Positions 8,804 to 18,523 of a DNA stretch of 64,000 bases are shown here, piece by piece (position 1 is the stretch's first letter; every line of letters begins with the position of its first letter). A program made the position numbers and the translations under genes. This stretch comes from JABDIP01 sp965250245 (GTDB taxonomy: Bacteria; Pseudomonadota; Alphaproteobacteria; DSM-16000; Inquilinaceae): assembly GCA_965250245.1 (NCBI GenBank), contig OZ252296.1, forward strand, positions 1,364,001 through 1,428,000, written 5' to 3'. The notes beneath the pieces were generated by a model. That model searched no databases and was not told the origin of the DNA. It was given only the letters and a program-made list of their open reading frames with translations.

Positions 8804-9757
8804 ATGGGACGGCATGAAGGAGCCTTTGCGGTCGCCAGCGGGGCCGCGTCCTCGATCGACGAGCGACATGCGATCAGCGGCTTCCTGACCGGCTATTCCG
8901 TCGAGACCTCGCCGGCGGCCGCGGACAAGCTCGACAGCTTCCGGGAGCATCTCGGCGCCGGCGCCCGCGTCTATGTCGCGACGCTGCCGGGCACCGGGTT
9001 CGAGCGGGTGATCGCGACGGCGCGACGCCTGAGCGACGAGGGCCTGACGCCCATCCCGCACCTGCCGGCCCGCGGCATCTCCGGTCCGGCCCAGCTCGAC
9101 CGGCTGCTCGGCGCGCTGACCGGCGAGGCCGGGGTCGAGGAGGTGCTGGCCATCGCCGGCGGCCTGCGGGAGCCGGTCGGCTCTTTCGATTGCACCATGC
9201 AGATGCTGGAGACCGGGGCGTTCGAGCGCCATGGCATCCGCCGCATCGGCGTCGCCGGACATCCGGAAGGCAACCCCGACATCTCGCCGGAGGCGCTGGA
9301 GCAGGCGATCGCGGACAAGAACGCCTTTGCCGAGCAGAGCGGCATCGCGCTGCATCTGGTCACCCAGTTCTGCTTCGATGCCCAGCCGGTGATCGCCTGG
9401 GACCGGGCGATCCGGGCGGTCGGCAACCGGTTGCCGATCCATATTGGCATCGCCGGGCCGGCGACCCTGAAGAGCCTGCTGAACTATGCCCGGATGTGCG
9501 GCATCGGCCCGTCGGCCCGGATGCTCACGCGGCAGGGGCGCAGCCTGGCGCGGCTGGGCACCGTGTCGGCGCCGGACCAGGTCGTGACCGGGCTGGCCCG
9601 CTACCGCGCCACCGATCCGGATTGCGGCATCGAAGCCGCCCATTTCTACACATTCGGTGGGCTGCGCCGCACCACGCGATGGCTGGACGCGGTCCTGGCG
9701 GGTGCCTTCGACATGCGCACGGACCGTGATGGATTCACGGCCCGCGTCGATCTCTAG
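8804..9757 (+). CDS. Methylenetetrahydrofolate reductase-like protein
   Basis: A 317-residue protein related to the MetF/MTHFR TIM-barrel flavoenzymes. Recognisable barrel pieces are GFLTGYSVETSP, IPHLPARG, LAIAGG, IGVAGHPEGNP (about residues 148-158) and the LVTQFCFD strand. I start at ATG 8804, which has GGAGG at 8792-8796; a longer frame from 8750 has no family-like residues. MTHFR interconverts 5-methyl-THF and 5,10-methylene-THF. It differs from housekeeping MetF and resembles paralogues found with methylamine or DMSP C1 genes, fitting the methyl-THF-producing cluster at 27639-34245. Confidence 0.85.
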   Translation: MGRHEGAFAVASGAASSIDERHAISGFLTGYSVETSPAAADKLDSFREHLGAGARVYVATLPGTGFERVIATARRLSDEGLTPIPHLPARGISGPAQLDRLLGALTGEAGVEEVLAIAGGLREPVGSFDCTMQMLETGAFERHGIRRIGVAGHPEGNPDISPEALEQAIADKNAFAEQSGIALHLVTQFCFDAQPVIAWDRAIRAVGNRLPIHIGIAGPATLKSLLNYARMCGIGPSARMLTRQGRSLARLGTVSAPDQVVTGLARYRATDPDCGIEAAHFYTFGGLRRTTRWLDAVLAGAFDMRTDRDGFTARVDL

Positions 9758-9769
9758 GGAAAGCGGGTC

Positions 9770-9809
9770 GCCCGGCGTGCCGGGCCCCCGGACTAGCCGT
9801 TCCGGCTAG
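9770..9809. terminator. Two hairpins between convergent genes, probable bidirectional terminator
   Basis: Between the convergent MetF-like and PstS-like genes lie a 7-base perfect stem (9770-9785, loop GT) and a second 7-base stem with loop TTC (9793-9809) that includes the stop codon of the reverse gene. Neither is followed by a convincing T-run, so termination is inferred from position and stem strength. Confidence 0.45.
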
Positions 9810-10567
9810 CCGCCATTGTGCCGCCGCCAGGTGGCGCGCGCCGCCTCGATGACGGCGACCATGCGCTGGTTCGGCTGCCCGATCGTGACCAGGAACAGGC
9901 GCTGCTCCATGCTTCCGCCGGTGGCCAGCGGGTCCACCGATGCGTTGAGATGCGCCATGGAGGCGATGCCGAACATCTCGACATTCTCCGAGACGGCGCG
10001 CACGATCATCGGCGCATAGGGTACGTAGGCCTTGGCCGCGAAGGTCTCGCCGCGGCTCTTGATGTTGCTTTCCACCACGCTGCGCACGCCGCCGCCCGGC
10101 GGCTCGACCATGATCCGGATCGGCAGGGGAAAGCCGCCAAGCTGGCTCCAATTGTCGATCCGGCCGGACAGGATTCCGTAGAGCTGTGTCTGGGTGACGC
10201 TGTGCACCGGATTGGACGGGTGGATCACGAAGGCCACCTGGTTGGCGCCGATCTCATGGGCGATCAGGCGGCTTCCGTCGATGCTTCCCGGCGTGTCCGA
10301 ATTGAGACCCTCGAGCACCGCGGAAAGTGGTGCGGAGATCATCGCGATGTCCGCGGCACCGTCCAGAAGCGCCCGCACCCCGTGGCCGCTGCCGGTCGAC
10401 TCGACCTGGATCTGCTGGCCGGAGAGCGACTCGATCTCCACCTCGTGCGGCTCCATGATGGCGCTGGTGACCGTCGAGGACCCGTTGATCCGCAGGATCT
10501 GCGCGTCGGCCGGCAGGCTGCCCATGACCGAAAGCGCGAAGAGGGCGAAAAGGACTCTGCAGAACAT
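9806..10567 (-). CDS. PstS-like periplasmic substrate-binding domain protein
   Basis: A 253-residue secreted protein with a signal peptide ending at about residue 22 (SLPADAQ). The mature start ILRINGSSTVTSAIMEP is the phosphate-binding-type fold opening, with STGSGHGVRALLDGAADIAMIS as the second ligand loop. A strong GGAGG stands before the ATG at 10567. It is shorter than true PstS (about 320-350), and no PstCAB or regulator genes are near, so it may bind another oxyanion or act as a stand-alone sensor rather than transport phosphate. The 291 bases upstream, comparatively AT-rich near 10700-10760, should hold its promoter. Confidence 0.85.
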   Translation of the reverse strand: MFCRVLFALFALSVMGSLPADAQILRINGSSTVTSAIMEPHEVEIESLSGQQIQVESTGSGHGVRALLDGAADIAMISAPLSAVLEGLNSDTPGSIDGSRLIAHEIGANQVAFVIHPSNPVHSVTQTQLYGILSGRIDNWSQLGGFPLPIRIMVEPPGGGVRSVVESNIKSRGETFAAKAYVPYAPMIVRAVSENVEMFGIASMAHLNASVDPLATGGSMEQRLFLVTIGQPNQRMVAVIEAARATWRRHNGG

Positions 10568-10858
10568 CGGAAACCTCCAACAACGTCATGGCGGGCCAAC
10601 GCGTTGGCCTCGATTGACGGCGGGGCGGTTCCAGGCTTGCGACGGTGCGCCGATACATTCCAGACTAGCGTCCGCGCGTCGCTACAAATTCTGTCGAATC
10701 CCTCTGAATAGACCGTTAAAATATTTGCTAATTATCTTTCTTGTTTTAGCGGCTCCTCCGCGGACCGTTATAGTCATTCCAAACTGCGGCGTAAGGCCCG
10801 ATGGCGCAACGGCCTGTCCATAGGCTTCACTTGGCGGATATTTGAGCCTTCGACGATA

Positions 10859-11848
10859 TCAGGCCGTAACGTTTCTCTCCTCTCGCGGCGACTTGCCGTA
10901 CATCTCGCGATAGCATTTGGAGAAGTGCGAGGCGGAGACGAAGCCGCAGGCCAGCGACAGATCCACGATCGGCAGGTCGCTCTGGTAGAGCAGGTGGCGG
11001 GCCCGTTCCAGGCGCAGCTCCAGGTAATACTGCGCCGGCGCACGGCCGAGATGCTTGCGGAACAGTCGTTCGAGCTGGCGCCTTGACAACCCGATGAACT
11101 GGGCCAGCTCGTCCTGGCTCAGCGGCTCGCTGAGATTGGCCTCCATCAGCTCCACCGCGGCGATCAGCTTGGGATTGTGCACGCCGAGACGCAGCCCTGT
11201 CGGCAGGCGCTGGCGGTCGTTGCCGCTGCGGATTCGGTCGACCATGAACTGCTCGGAGACCCTGGTGGCCAACTCCTGCCCATGCTGCTCGCGGATCATG
11301 TCCAGGATCATGTCCATGGCGGCGGTGCCGCCGCAGCAGGTGTAGCGGTTGCGATCCACCTCGTAGAGGTCGGCATTGACCTCGATGTCCGGGAAGGTCT
11401 CGATGAAGCCCGGCAGGTTCTCCCAGTGGATGGCGCAGCGATAGCCGTTCAGCAGGCCGACACGGGCCAGCACCCAGGCGCCGGTGCACACCGCGCCGAT
11501 ATCGGCGCCGACCCGCTCCATGCGGCGCAGCCAGGCGAACACGTCGTCGTCGCGGTAGCGCTCGACATGGATGCCGGAACAGACCAGCACCATGTCGATC
11601 GGCCGGCCATAGGCACTGGCCCGCTGCACCTCCGCCGTCGACATGTCGGCGCCGACCACGATGCCGCTGCTGGAGCGCACCGGGGTGCCGTCCTTGGACA
11701 GCACCACCCAGCCGTACAGCTCCTTGCCGGCCATCCGGTTGGCGACCCTGAGCGGTTCGATCGCGGTGGTGAAGGCGATCATCGAGAAATCGGGTACCAG
11801 CAGGAACCCGAGCATCTGTGGCCGGAAGGGCTCGTTACCGACGTCCAT
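10859..11848 (-). CDS. GlxA-family transcriptional regulator (DJ-1/PfpI + AraC), GbdR-like
   Basis: A 329-residue activator with an N-terminal DJ-1/PfpI-like amidotransferase-fold domain (about residues 12-190, including DIGAVCTGAWVLARVGLLNG) and a C-terminal AraC helix-turn-helix pair (about 220-320, ending SLACGFVSASHFSKCYREMYGKSP). Start ATG 11848 gives the usual MLGFLLVPDFSMIAFTTAIEPLR opening. This architecture is shared by GbdR, SouR and CdhR, which sense glycine betaine/dimethylglycine, sarcosine and carnitine. It is divergent from formate-THF ligase and the sarcosine oxidase genes, so control of that operon by a methylated amine is the natural inference. Confidence 0.9.
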   Translation of the reverse strand: MDVGNEPFRPQMLGFLLVPDFSMIAFTTAIEPLRVANRMAGKELYGWVVLSKDGTPVRSSSGIVVGADMSTAEVQRASAYGRPIDMVLVCSGIHVERYRDDDVFAWLRRMERVGADIGAVCTGAWVLARVGLLNGYRCAIHWENLPGFIETFPDIEVNADLYEVDRNRYTCCGGTAAMDMILDMIREQHGQELATRVSEQFMVDRIRSGNDRQRLPTGLRLGVHNPKLIAAVELMEANLSEPLSQDELAQFIGLSRRQLERLFRKHLGRAPAQYYLELRLERARHLLYQSDLPIVDLSLACGFVSASHFSKCYREMYGKSPREERNVTA

Positions 11849-12152
11849 GGCGCGATCCGCAATCAATTGCCGGCCGGCTTCACACAAATGAAAACCGGCT
11901 GCCATCCTCCTATCACATGTCGCAAACGGAACAAAGCGATGACGCAATCGCGCCAGATGGTGCCAATGCCGGACCTTTTGCGGTGCAGCATACCTCGCGC
12001 TTTGCCCGCCTCCCGCGATGTCGCACACTGCACAGAACGGGTCGTCGGCAAACGTGTCGTTGCCGGGGCCCGGTGGCAGCATCCCGACCCTGGGGCGGAG
12101 TGCGGTCCGGCCGCCGATCCATGTCGGCATGACCCAAGCAGGAGGTAAGGTT
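11849..12152. promoter_or_regulatory. Divergent intergenic region between GlxA-type regulator and fhs
   Basis: About 304 bases separate the two divergent starts. This stretch must contain the promoters of the regulator (-) and of fhs-soxBDAG (+). I see no convincing -35/-10 pair or obvious operator repeat by eye; several overlapping frames run through it but none has coding character. An AraC-type activator of this class would be expected to bind direct repeats here. Confidence 0.5.
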
Positions 12153-13826
12153 TTGTCCAAGTCCGACATCGAGATCGCCCGCGAGACCTCGCTGCAGCCC
12201 ATCGAGACGGTCGCCGACCGGCTCGACATTCCCGAATCCGCGATCCATCGCTATGGCCGGCACATCGCCAAGCTCGATCTCGACCATCTGCGCTCGTTGA
12301 ATGGCGGGTCGGACGGCAAGCTGGTGCTGGTCTCCGCCATCACCCCGACGCCGGCCGGCGAAGGCAAGACCACCACTACCGTCGGCCTGGGCGACGGGCT
12401 GAACCGGATCGGCCAGAAGACGGCGATCTGCCTGCGCGAGCCGAGCCTGGGGCCCTGCTTCGGCATGAAGGGCGGGGCGGCCGGCGGCGGCTATGCCCAG
12501 GTCGTGCCGATGGAGACGATCAACCTCCATTTCACCGGCGATTTCCACGCCATCGGCAGCGCTCACAACCTGCTGGCCGCGCTGGTCGACAACCACATCT
12601 ACTGGGGCAACGCGCTCGACATCGATGCCCGCCGCGTGGTGTGGCGCCGGGTCGTGGACATGAACGACCGGGCGCTGCGCGAGATCGTCAGCAGCCTGGG
12701 CGGCGTCGCCAACGGCTTCCCGCGCGAGAGCGGCTTCGACATCACCGTCGCCTCGGAGGTCATGGCGATCCTGTGCCTGGCCACCGATCTCGACGATCTG
12801 CAGGACCGGCTCGGCCGAATCATCGTCGGCTACACCCGCGAGCGGAAACCGGTCCTGGCCTCCGATCTGAAGGCCCAGGGGCCGATGACGGCGCTGTTGA
12901 AGGACGCGCTGATGCCGAACCTGGTGCAGACCCTGGAGGGCAATCCGGCCTTTGTGCATGGCGGCCCGTTCGGCAACATCGCCCATGGCTGCAACTCGGT
13001 CATGGCGACCAAGGCGGCCCTCAAGATGGCCGACTTCGTGGTCACCGAGGCCGGATTCGGCGCCGATCTCGGGGCCGAGAAATTCTTCAACATCAAGTGC
13101 CGCAAATCCGGCCTGCGCCCCGACGTGGCGGTGGTCGTCGCGACGGTGCGGGCGCTGAAGATGCATGGCGGCGTGGCCAAGGGCGATCTCGGCCAGGAGA
13201 ATGTCGAGGCCGTCCAGGCCGGGCTCGCCAATCTCGGCCGCCATCTGCGCAATATCGGCCAGTTCGGCGTGCCGGCCATCGTCGGCGTCAACCGCTTCAC
13301 CGCCGACACCGAGGCGGAGATGCAGGCAATCGTCGATTACTGCTCGGAATTCGGTGTCGATGCCTATGTCTGCAGCCACTGGTCCGATGGCGGCGCCGGC
13401 GTCGAGGATCTGGCGCGCGCGGTGGTCGAGCTGGCCTCCGACGGACATGCCCAGTTCCGCACCCTCTACGACGACGACATGCCGCTGTTCGACAAGGTCC
13501 GGCATATCGCCCGCACGATCTATGGCGCCGACGACGTGATCGCCGACAAGAAGGTCCGCGACCAGTTCCGCCAGATGGAGGAGGCCGGGTACGGCCACTT
13601 CCCGATCTGTGTCGCCAAGACCCAGTACAGCTTCTCCACAGACCCCAACCTGAAGGGTGCGCCGACCGACCATGTTGTGCCGATCCGCGAGGTCAGGCTG
13701 AATGGCGGGGCGGAGTTCCTGGTGGTGATCTGCGGTGAGATCATGACCATGCCGGGCCTGCCGCGCAAACCGGCGGCAAACGACATCTTCGTCAACGAGG
13801 ACGGCCAGATCGAGGGGCTGTTCTGA
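12153..13826 (+). CDS. fhs: Formate--tetrahydrofolate ligase
   Basis: A 557-residue enzyme, the standard family length. It joins formate and THF using ATP to make 10-formyl-THF, or runs in reverse to release formate and ATP. The P-loop TPTPAGEGKTTTTVGL and GMKGGAAGGGYAQVVPM are both present. I choose TTG 12153 as the start: AGGAGG at 12140-12145 is optimally spaced and the resulting N-terminus (SKSDIEIARETSLQPI) matches family starts, whereas ATG 12129 lies upstream of the ribosome site. It leads the soxBDAG operon, where it would handle the C1 units released from sarcosine. Confidence 0.95.
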   Translation: MSKSDIEIARETSLQPIETVADRLDIPESAIHRYGRHIAKLDLDHLRSLNGGSDGKLVLVSAITPTPAGEGKTTTTVGLGDGLNRIGQKTAICLREPSLGPCFGMKGGAAGGGYAQVVPMETINLHFTGDFHAIGSAHNLLAALVDNHIYWGNALDIDARRVVWRRVVDMNDRALREIVSSLGGVANGFPRESGFDITVASEVMAILCLATDLDDLQDRLGRIIVGYTRERKPVLASDLKAQGPMTALLKDALMPNLVQTLEGNPAFVHGGPFGNIAHGCNSVMATKAALKMADFVVTEAGFGADLGAEKFFNIKCRKSGLRPDVAVVVATVRALKMHGGVAKGDLGQENVEAVQAGLANLGRHLRNIGQFGVPAIVGVNRFTADTEAEMQAIVDYCSEFGVDAYVCSHWSDGGAGVEDLARAVVELASDGHAQFRTLYDDDMPLFDKVRHIARTIYGADDVIADKKVRDQFRQMEEAGYGHFPICVAKTQYSFSTDPNLKGAPTDHVVPIREVRLNGGAEFLVVICGEIMTMPGLPRKPAANDIFVNEDGQIEGLF

Positions 13827-13861
13827 CTGCGTTTCGGCGCGGCCGGAAAGGATCGGAGACG

Positions 13862-15112
13862 ATGGCGAAATACTCGTTCATGACCCTGGCCCGCAACGCG
13901 CTGACCGGGCACAAGAACTGGCAGCAGGTCTGGCGCAGCCCGGACCCGAAGCCGGAATACGACGTCATCATCGTCGGCGGCGGCGGGCACGGGTTGGCGA
14001 CCGCCTACTACCTGGCCAAGGAGCACGGCATCACCAATGTGGCGGTGCTGGAGAAGGGCTGGCTGGGCGGCGGCAATACCGGCCGCAACACCACCATCAT
14101 CCGCTCCAACTACCTGTTCGACGACAGCGCCCATCTCTACGAGCACGCGCTGAAGCTCTGGGAAGGTTTGAGCCAGGAGCTGAACTACAACGTCATGTTC
14201 AGCCAGCGCGGCGTGCTGAACCTGTGCCACGACATCCACGAGGCCCGCGACCTGAAGCGGCGGGTGCACGCCAACCGGCTGAACGGCATCGATTCCGAAT
14301 GGCTGGACCGCGAGGCTGTGTTGGAGTTCTGCCCGGTCCTGAACGGCGATCCGAACCTGCGCTACCCGGTTTATGGCGCGACCCTGCAGCGGCGCGGCGG
14401 CACCGCCCGGCACGACGCCGTCGCCTGGGGCTATGCCCGGGGCGCCGATGCCCGCGGTGTCGACATTATCCAGAACTGCGAGGTCACCGGCGTCATCGTC
14501 GAGGGCGGCAAGGTACGTGGGGTCGAGACGACGCGCGGTGCCATCAAGGCGCCCAAGGTCGGCGTCGTCGCCGCCGGCCATTCCAGCGTCATCGCCGAGA
14601 TGGCCGGCATCCGGCTGCCGCTGGAGAGCCATCCCCTGCAGGCGCTGGTCTCCGAGCCGGTCAAGCCGGTCATCCATTGCGTCGTCATGTCCAGCGCGGT
14701 GCACGCCTATATCAGCCAGTCCGACAAGGGCGAGCTGGTGATCGGCGCCGGCGCCGACCCCTATGTCAGCTACACCCAGCGCGGCGGCCTCAACGTCATC
14801 GAGGAGACGTTGAGCTCGATCGTCGAGCTGTTCCCGATCTTCAGCCGCATGCGCATGCTGCGGCAGTGGGGCGGCATCGTCGACATCGCTCCGGACGCCA
14901 GCGCCATCATCGGCAAGACGCCGGTGGAGGGCTTCTACATCAATTGCGGCTGGGGCACCGGCGGCTTCAAGGCGACGCCCGGCTCCGGCCATGTCTTCGC
15001 CCATACCGTCGCCCGCGACGAGCCGCATGCCCTGAACGCCGCCTTCTCCCTCGACCGCTTCTCCTCCGGTGAGCTGGTCGCCGAGCACGGCGCCGCCGCC
15101 GTGGCGCATTGA
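13862..15112 (+). CDS. soxB: Sarcosine oxidase subunit beta
   Basis: A 416-residue flavoprotein with the dinucleotide-binding motif IIVGGGGHGLATAYYLAK starting at about residue 36. It carries the substrate site and the noncovalent and covalent flavins in heterotetrameric sarcosine oxidase, which turns sarcosine into glycine plus 5,10-methylene-THF and hydrogen peroxide. The C-terminal WGTGGFKATPGSGHVFA is family-typical. It follows fhs by 35 bases and is followed by soxD, soxA and soxG in the classic B-D-A-G order. Confidence 0.97.
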   Translation: MAKYSFMTLARNALTGHKNWQQVWRSPDPKPEYDVIIVGGGGHGLATAYYLAKEHGITNVAVLEKGWLGGGNTGRNTTIIRSNYLFDDSAHLYEHALKLWEGLSQELNYNVMFSQRGVLNLCHDIHEARDLKRRVHANRLNGIDSEWLDREAVLEFCPVLNGDPNLRYPVYGATLQRRGGTARHDAVAWGYARGADARGVDIIQNCEVTGVIVEGGKVRGVETTRGAIKAPKVGVVAAGHSSVIAEMAGIRLPLESHPLQALVSEPVKPVIHCVVMSSAVHAYISQSDKGELVIGAGADPYVSYTQRGGLNVIEETLSSIVELFPIFSRMRMLRQWGGIVDIAPDASAIIGKTPVEGFYINCGWGTGGFKATPGSGHVFAHTVARDEPHALNAAFSLDRFSSGELVAEHGAAAVAH

Positions 15113-15128
15113 GCGGAGACCCGGTGCC

Positions 15129-15497
15129 ATGTTCCTGATCGATTGCCCCTATTGCGGGCCGCGGGACCAGCGGGAGTTCTCCTGTGGCGGCGAGGGCCAC
15201 ATCGTCCGGCCGCGCATGCCGTCCTCGCTCAGCGATGACGAATGGGCGGACTATGTGTTCATGCGCAAGAACCCCAAGGGCATCCAGTATGAGCGCTGGG
15301 TCCACAGCCATGGCTGCCGCCGCTGGTTCAACGTCGCCCGCAACACCGCGACCGACCGCATCCTGGCGGTCTATGGCGCCACAGAGCCGCCGCCCGACCT
15401 GAGCGAGCAGGCGCCGCCGACGCCCTGCGGCGAGCCGGCCGTCGGGTCCGGCAACATCGCCATGGTCGGCCCCGATGCCGACGAGGGCGGTCGATGA
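15129..15497 (+). CDS. soxD: Sarcosine oxidase subunit delta
   Basis: A 122-residue zinc-binding subunit. The family opening IDCPYCGPRDQREFSCGGE supplies zinc ligands (the CPYC and a later Cys/His), and HGCRRWFNVARNTATDRI is the conserved middle. ATG 15129 gives the normal MFLIDCPYCG start. It overlaps soxA by four bases (ATGA), so the subunits are translationally coupled. The C-terminal 30 residues are proline/glycine-rich and variable. Confidence 0.96.
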   Translation: MFLIDCPYCGPRDQREFSCGGEGHIVRPRMPSSLSDDEWADYVFMRKNPKGIQYERWVHSHGCRRWFNVARNTATDRILAVYGATEPPPDLSEQAPPTPCGEPAVGSGNIAMVGPDADEGGR

Positions 15498-18400
15498 CCG
15501 ACCAGCCCTTCCGTTTGGCCGAGGGCGGCCGCGTCGATCGCGGCAAGCCGGTCGGCTTCATCTTCAACGGCACCCGCTATCAGGGGTTCGAAGGTGACAC
15601 GCTGGCCTCGGCGCTGCTGGCCAATGGCGTGCATCTGGTGGGGCGCGGCTTCAAGTATCACCGGCCGCGCGGCATCGTCTCGGCCGGTGCGGAGGAGCCG
15701 AATGCGCTGGTCCAGTTGGGCGACGATCCCGGCCGGACCGACCCGAACATGCGCGCCACCCAGGTCGCGCTGTTCGACGGCCTGGTGGCGTCGAGCCAGA
15801 ATTGCTGGCCATCCGTGGGGACCGATGTCGGCGCCGTCGCCGACCTGCTCTCGCCGCTGTTTCCGGCCGGCTTCTACTACAAGACCTTCATGTGGCCGGC
15901 AGGGTTCTGGCGCGGCTATGAGGCGCTGATCCGGCGCGCCGCCGGCCTCGGCAAGTCGCCGACCGCGCAGGACCCGGACCGCTACGACCACCGCTACGAC
16001 TATTGCGACGTGCTTGTGGTCGGCGGCGGACCTGCCGGGTTGGCGGCGGCCCTGGCGGCCTCCAGCTCAGGCGCCCGGGTGATCCTGGCCGACGAGCAGG
16101 CCGAGTTCGGCGGCGCGCTGCTGTCGGAGCCGGCCGACGGGATCACCATCGGCGGCAAGCCGGCGGCAGATTGGTGCGCCGACACCATCGCCAAGCTGGC
16201 CGGGGCCGGCGCGATCACCCTGCTGCCGCGCACCACGGTCTTCGGCTACTACCACGGCAACTACCTGGCCATGCTGGAACGGGTGACGGATCATCTGCCG
16301 CCTGGATCGGCCGGAGCCGGCACGCCGCGCCAGCGGCTGTGGAAGGTCCGGGCGAAGCAGGTCGTGCTGGCGACCGGGGCCATCGAGCGCCCGCTGATCT
16401 TCGCCGAAAACGACCGGCCCGGCATCATGCTGGCCGGTGCCGCGCGCAGCTATCTGAACCGGTACGGCGTGCGTCCCGGAAGCCGGGCGGCGGTCGTCAC
16501 CAACAATGACAGCGCCTACCGCACGGCCTTGGATTTGAAGGCGCACGGCGTGTCGGTCGCCGGCATTGTCGATCTGCGCCCGGACCCGTCCGGGTTGCTG
16601 GCCGAAGCGGCCGCGGGGCAGGGGATCGAGATCCTCGCCGGGCACTCGGTGCTGGGCACCGAGGGGCGAAAGCGGGTACGTCGGGTGTGGACGGCGCCGA
16701 TGGCCGCGGATGGCCGGTCGGTCGATACCGGCAACCGCCGTGTCCTCGACTGCGACCTGGTCGCCGTGTCCGGCGGCTGGAACCCGGCGGTGCACCTGCT
16801 GTCCCAGTCCCGCGGGGCGGTGAAGTACGACGACGCCATCGCGTCCTTCGTGCCGGACCGCTCGTTCCAGGCGGAGCGGTCGGCGGGCGCCTGCAACGGC
16901 GCCTTCACGACGGCCGACTGTATCGCGCAGGGGTTTGCTGCCGGTGTCGATGCGGCGAAGGCGGCCGGGCATGCCGCGCGCAAGCCGCGCGCGCCCAAGG
17001 TGGAGGAGCCCTCCGAGACGCCGGCGCGGCAGATCTGGCTGCTACCGTCGGACCGGGCGCCGGAGCGGGTGAAGGCCTTCGTCGACCAGCAGAACGACGT
17101 CACCGCCAAGGATCTGAAGCTGGCGATCGGCGAGGGCTATCGCTCGGTCGAGCACGTGAAGCGCTACACCACGACCGGCATGGGGACCGATCAGGGCAAG
17201 ACCGGCAACGTCTCCGCGCTCGGCATCGTGGCCGGGGCGCTGGGCCAGACCATCCCGGAGATCGGCGTCACCACCTTCCGCCCGCCCTATACGCCGGTGA
17301 CCTTCGGCGCCATTGCCGGGCGCGGCGTCAAGGATCTCTACGCGCCGGTGCGCAAGACCGCCATGCATCGCTGGCACGAGGAGAACGGCGCGGTCTTCGA
17401 GAATGTCGGCCAGTGGAAGCGGCCCTGGTACTACCCGCGCGGCGGCGAGAGCCTGGACGATGCGGTGAACCGCGAGGTGGCCGCGGTGCGCAATTCGGTC
17501 GGCATCTTCGACGCCACCACGCTGGGCAAGATCGACATCCAGGGCCGGGACGCGGCGGAATTCCTCAACCGCATCTACACCAACGCCTGGTCCAAGCTGG
17601 GTGTCGGCCGCTGCCGCTACGGGCTGATGCTCGGCGAGGACGGTATGGTGATGGATGACGGGGTGACGACGCGCCTCGGCGAGAACCATTTCCACATGAC
17701 CACCACCACCGGCGGCGCGGCCACGGTTATGGGCTGGCTGGAGGAATGGCTGCAGACCGAATGGCCGGAGCTCAAGGTCCACCTGACCTCGGTCACCGAC
17801 CAATGGGCCGTGATCGCCGTGGCCGGCCCGAAGAGCCGGGAGCTGGTGTCGGGCCTGTCCGAGGGCATCGATTTCGACGGCGGGGCCTTCCCGCACATGT
17901 CGCTGCGCGAGGGCCGGGTGGCCGGCACCCCGGCGCGGGTCTTCCGGATCAGCTTCTCCGGCGAGATGGGGTACGAGGTCAACGTGCCGGCCTCCCACGG
18001 CATGGCGGTCTGGAAGGCCATTGCCGAGGCCGGCAAGGCGCACGACGTCACGCCATACGGCACCGAGTCCATGCATGTGCTGCGGGCGGAGAAGGGCTTC
18101 ATCATCGTCGGTCAGGAGACCGACGGGACCATCACCCCGGCCGATCTGCAAATGGACTGGATCGTCAGCCGCAAGAAGCCGGACTTCATCGGCAGCCGCT
18201 CGCTGACCCGCCGCGATATGCAGCGCGACGACCGCAAGCAGCTTGTCGGACTGCTGACCGATGATCCGGCCGAGACGCTCGATGAGGGTGCCCATCTGAT
18301 CGCCACCGAGACCGAGCCGCAGCCGCCGGTGCCGATGCTGGGCCACGTCACCTCCAGCTATCACAGCCCCAGCCTGGGCCGGTCGATCGCACTGGCCCTG

Positions 18401-18523
18401 GTCAGGGGTGGCGCCGCGCGTACGGGCGAGCGTCTGTATGTCTCCATGCCCGGGCGGACGATCCCGGTCGCGGTGACCAGTCCGGTCTTCTATGACCCGG
18501 AGGGCGCGCGTCTCCATGGCTGA
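15494..18523 (+). CDS. soxA: Sarcosine oxidase subunit alpha
   Basis: A 1009-residue subunit, full family length. The N-terminal region resembles a 2Fe-2S-type fold without obvious cluster cysteines (about residues 15-100). It is followed by an NAD-binding oxidoreductase domain with VVGGGPAGLAAALAAS at about 174 and a C-terminal folate-binding GcvT-like domain from about residue 605 to the end, where methylene groups pass to THF. It overlaps the upstream soxD by four bases and the downstream soxG by eight, showing one tightly coupled operon. Confidence 0.97.
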   Translation: MTDQPFRLAEGGRVDRGKPVGFIFNGTRYQGFEGDTLASALLANGVHLVGRGFKYHRPRGIVSAGAEEPNALVQLGDDPGRTDPNMRATQVALFDGLVASSQNCWPSVGTDVGAVADLLSPLFPAGFYYKTFMWPAGFWRGYEALIRRAAGLGKSPTAQDPDRYDHRYDYCDVLVVGGGPAGLAAALAASSSGARVILADEQAEFGGALLSEPADGITIGGKPAADWCADTIAKLAGAGAITLLPRTTVFGYYHGNYLAMLERVTDHLPPGSAGAGTPRQRLWKVRAKQVVLATGAIERPLIFAENDRPGIMLAGAARSYLNRYGVRPGSRAAVVTNNDSAYRTALDLKAHGVSVAGIVDLRPDPSGLLAEAAAGQGIEILAGHSVLGTEGRKRVRRVWTAPMAADGRSVDTGNRRVLDCDLVAVSGGWNPAVHLLSQSRGAVKYDDAIASFVPDRSFQAERSAGACNGAFTTADCIAQGFAAGVDAAKAAGHAARKPRAPKVEEPSETPARQIWLLPSDRAPERVKAFVDQQNDVTAKDLKLAIGEGYRSVEHVKRYTTTGMGTDQGKTGNVSALGIVAGALGQTIPEIGVTTFRPPYTPVTFGAIAGRGVKDLYAPVRKTAMHRWHEENGAVFENVGQWKRPWYYPRGGESLDDAVNREVAAVRNSVGIFDATTLGKIDIQGRDAAEFLNRIYTNAWSKLGVGRCRYGLMLGEDGMVMDDGVTTRLGENHFHMTTTTGGAATVMGWLEEWLQTEWPELKVHLTSVTDQWAVIAVAGPKSRELVSGLSEGIDFDGGAFPHMSLREGRVAGTPARVFRISFSGEMGYEVNVPASHGMAVWKAIAEAGKAHDVTPYGTESMHVLRAEKGFIIVGQETDGTITPADLQMDWIVSRKKPDFIGSRSLTRRDMQRDDRKQLVGLLTDDPAETLDEGAHLIATETEPQPPVPMLGHVTSSYHSPSLGRSIALALVRGGAARTGERLYVSMPGRTIPVAVTSPVFYDPEGARLHG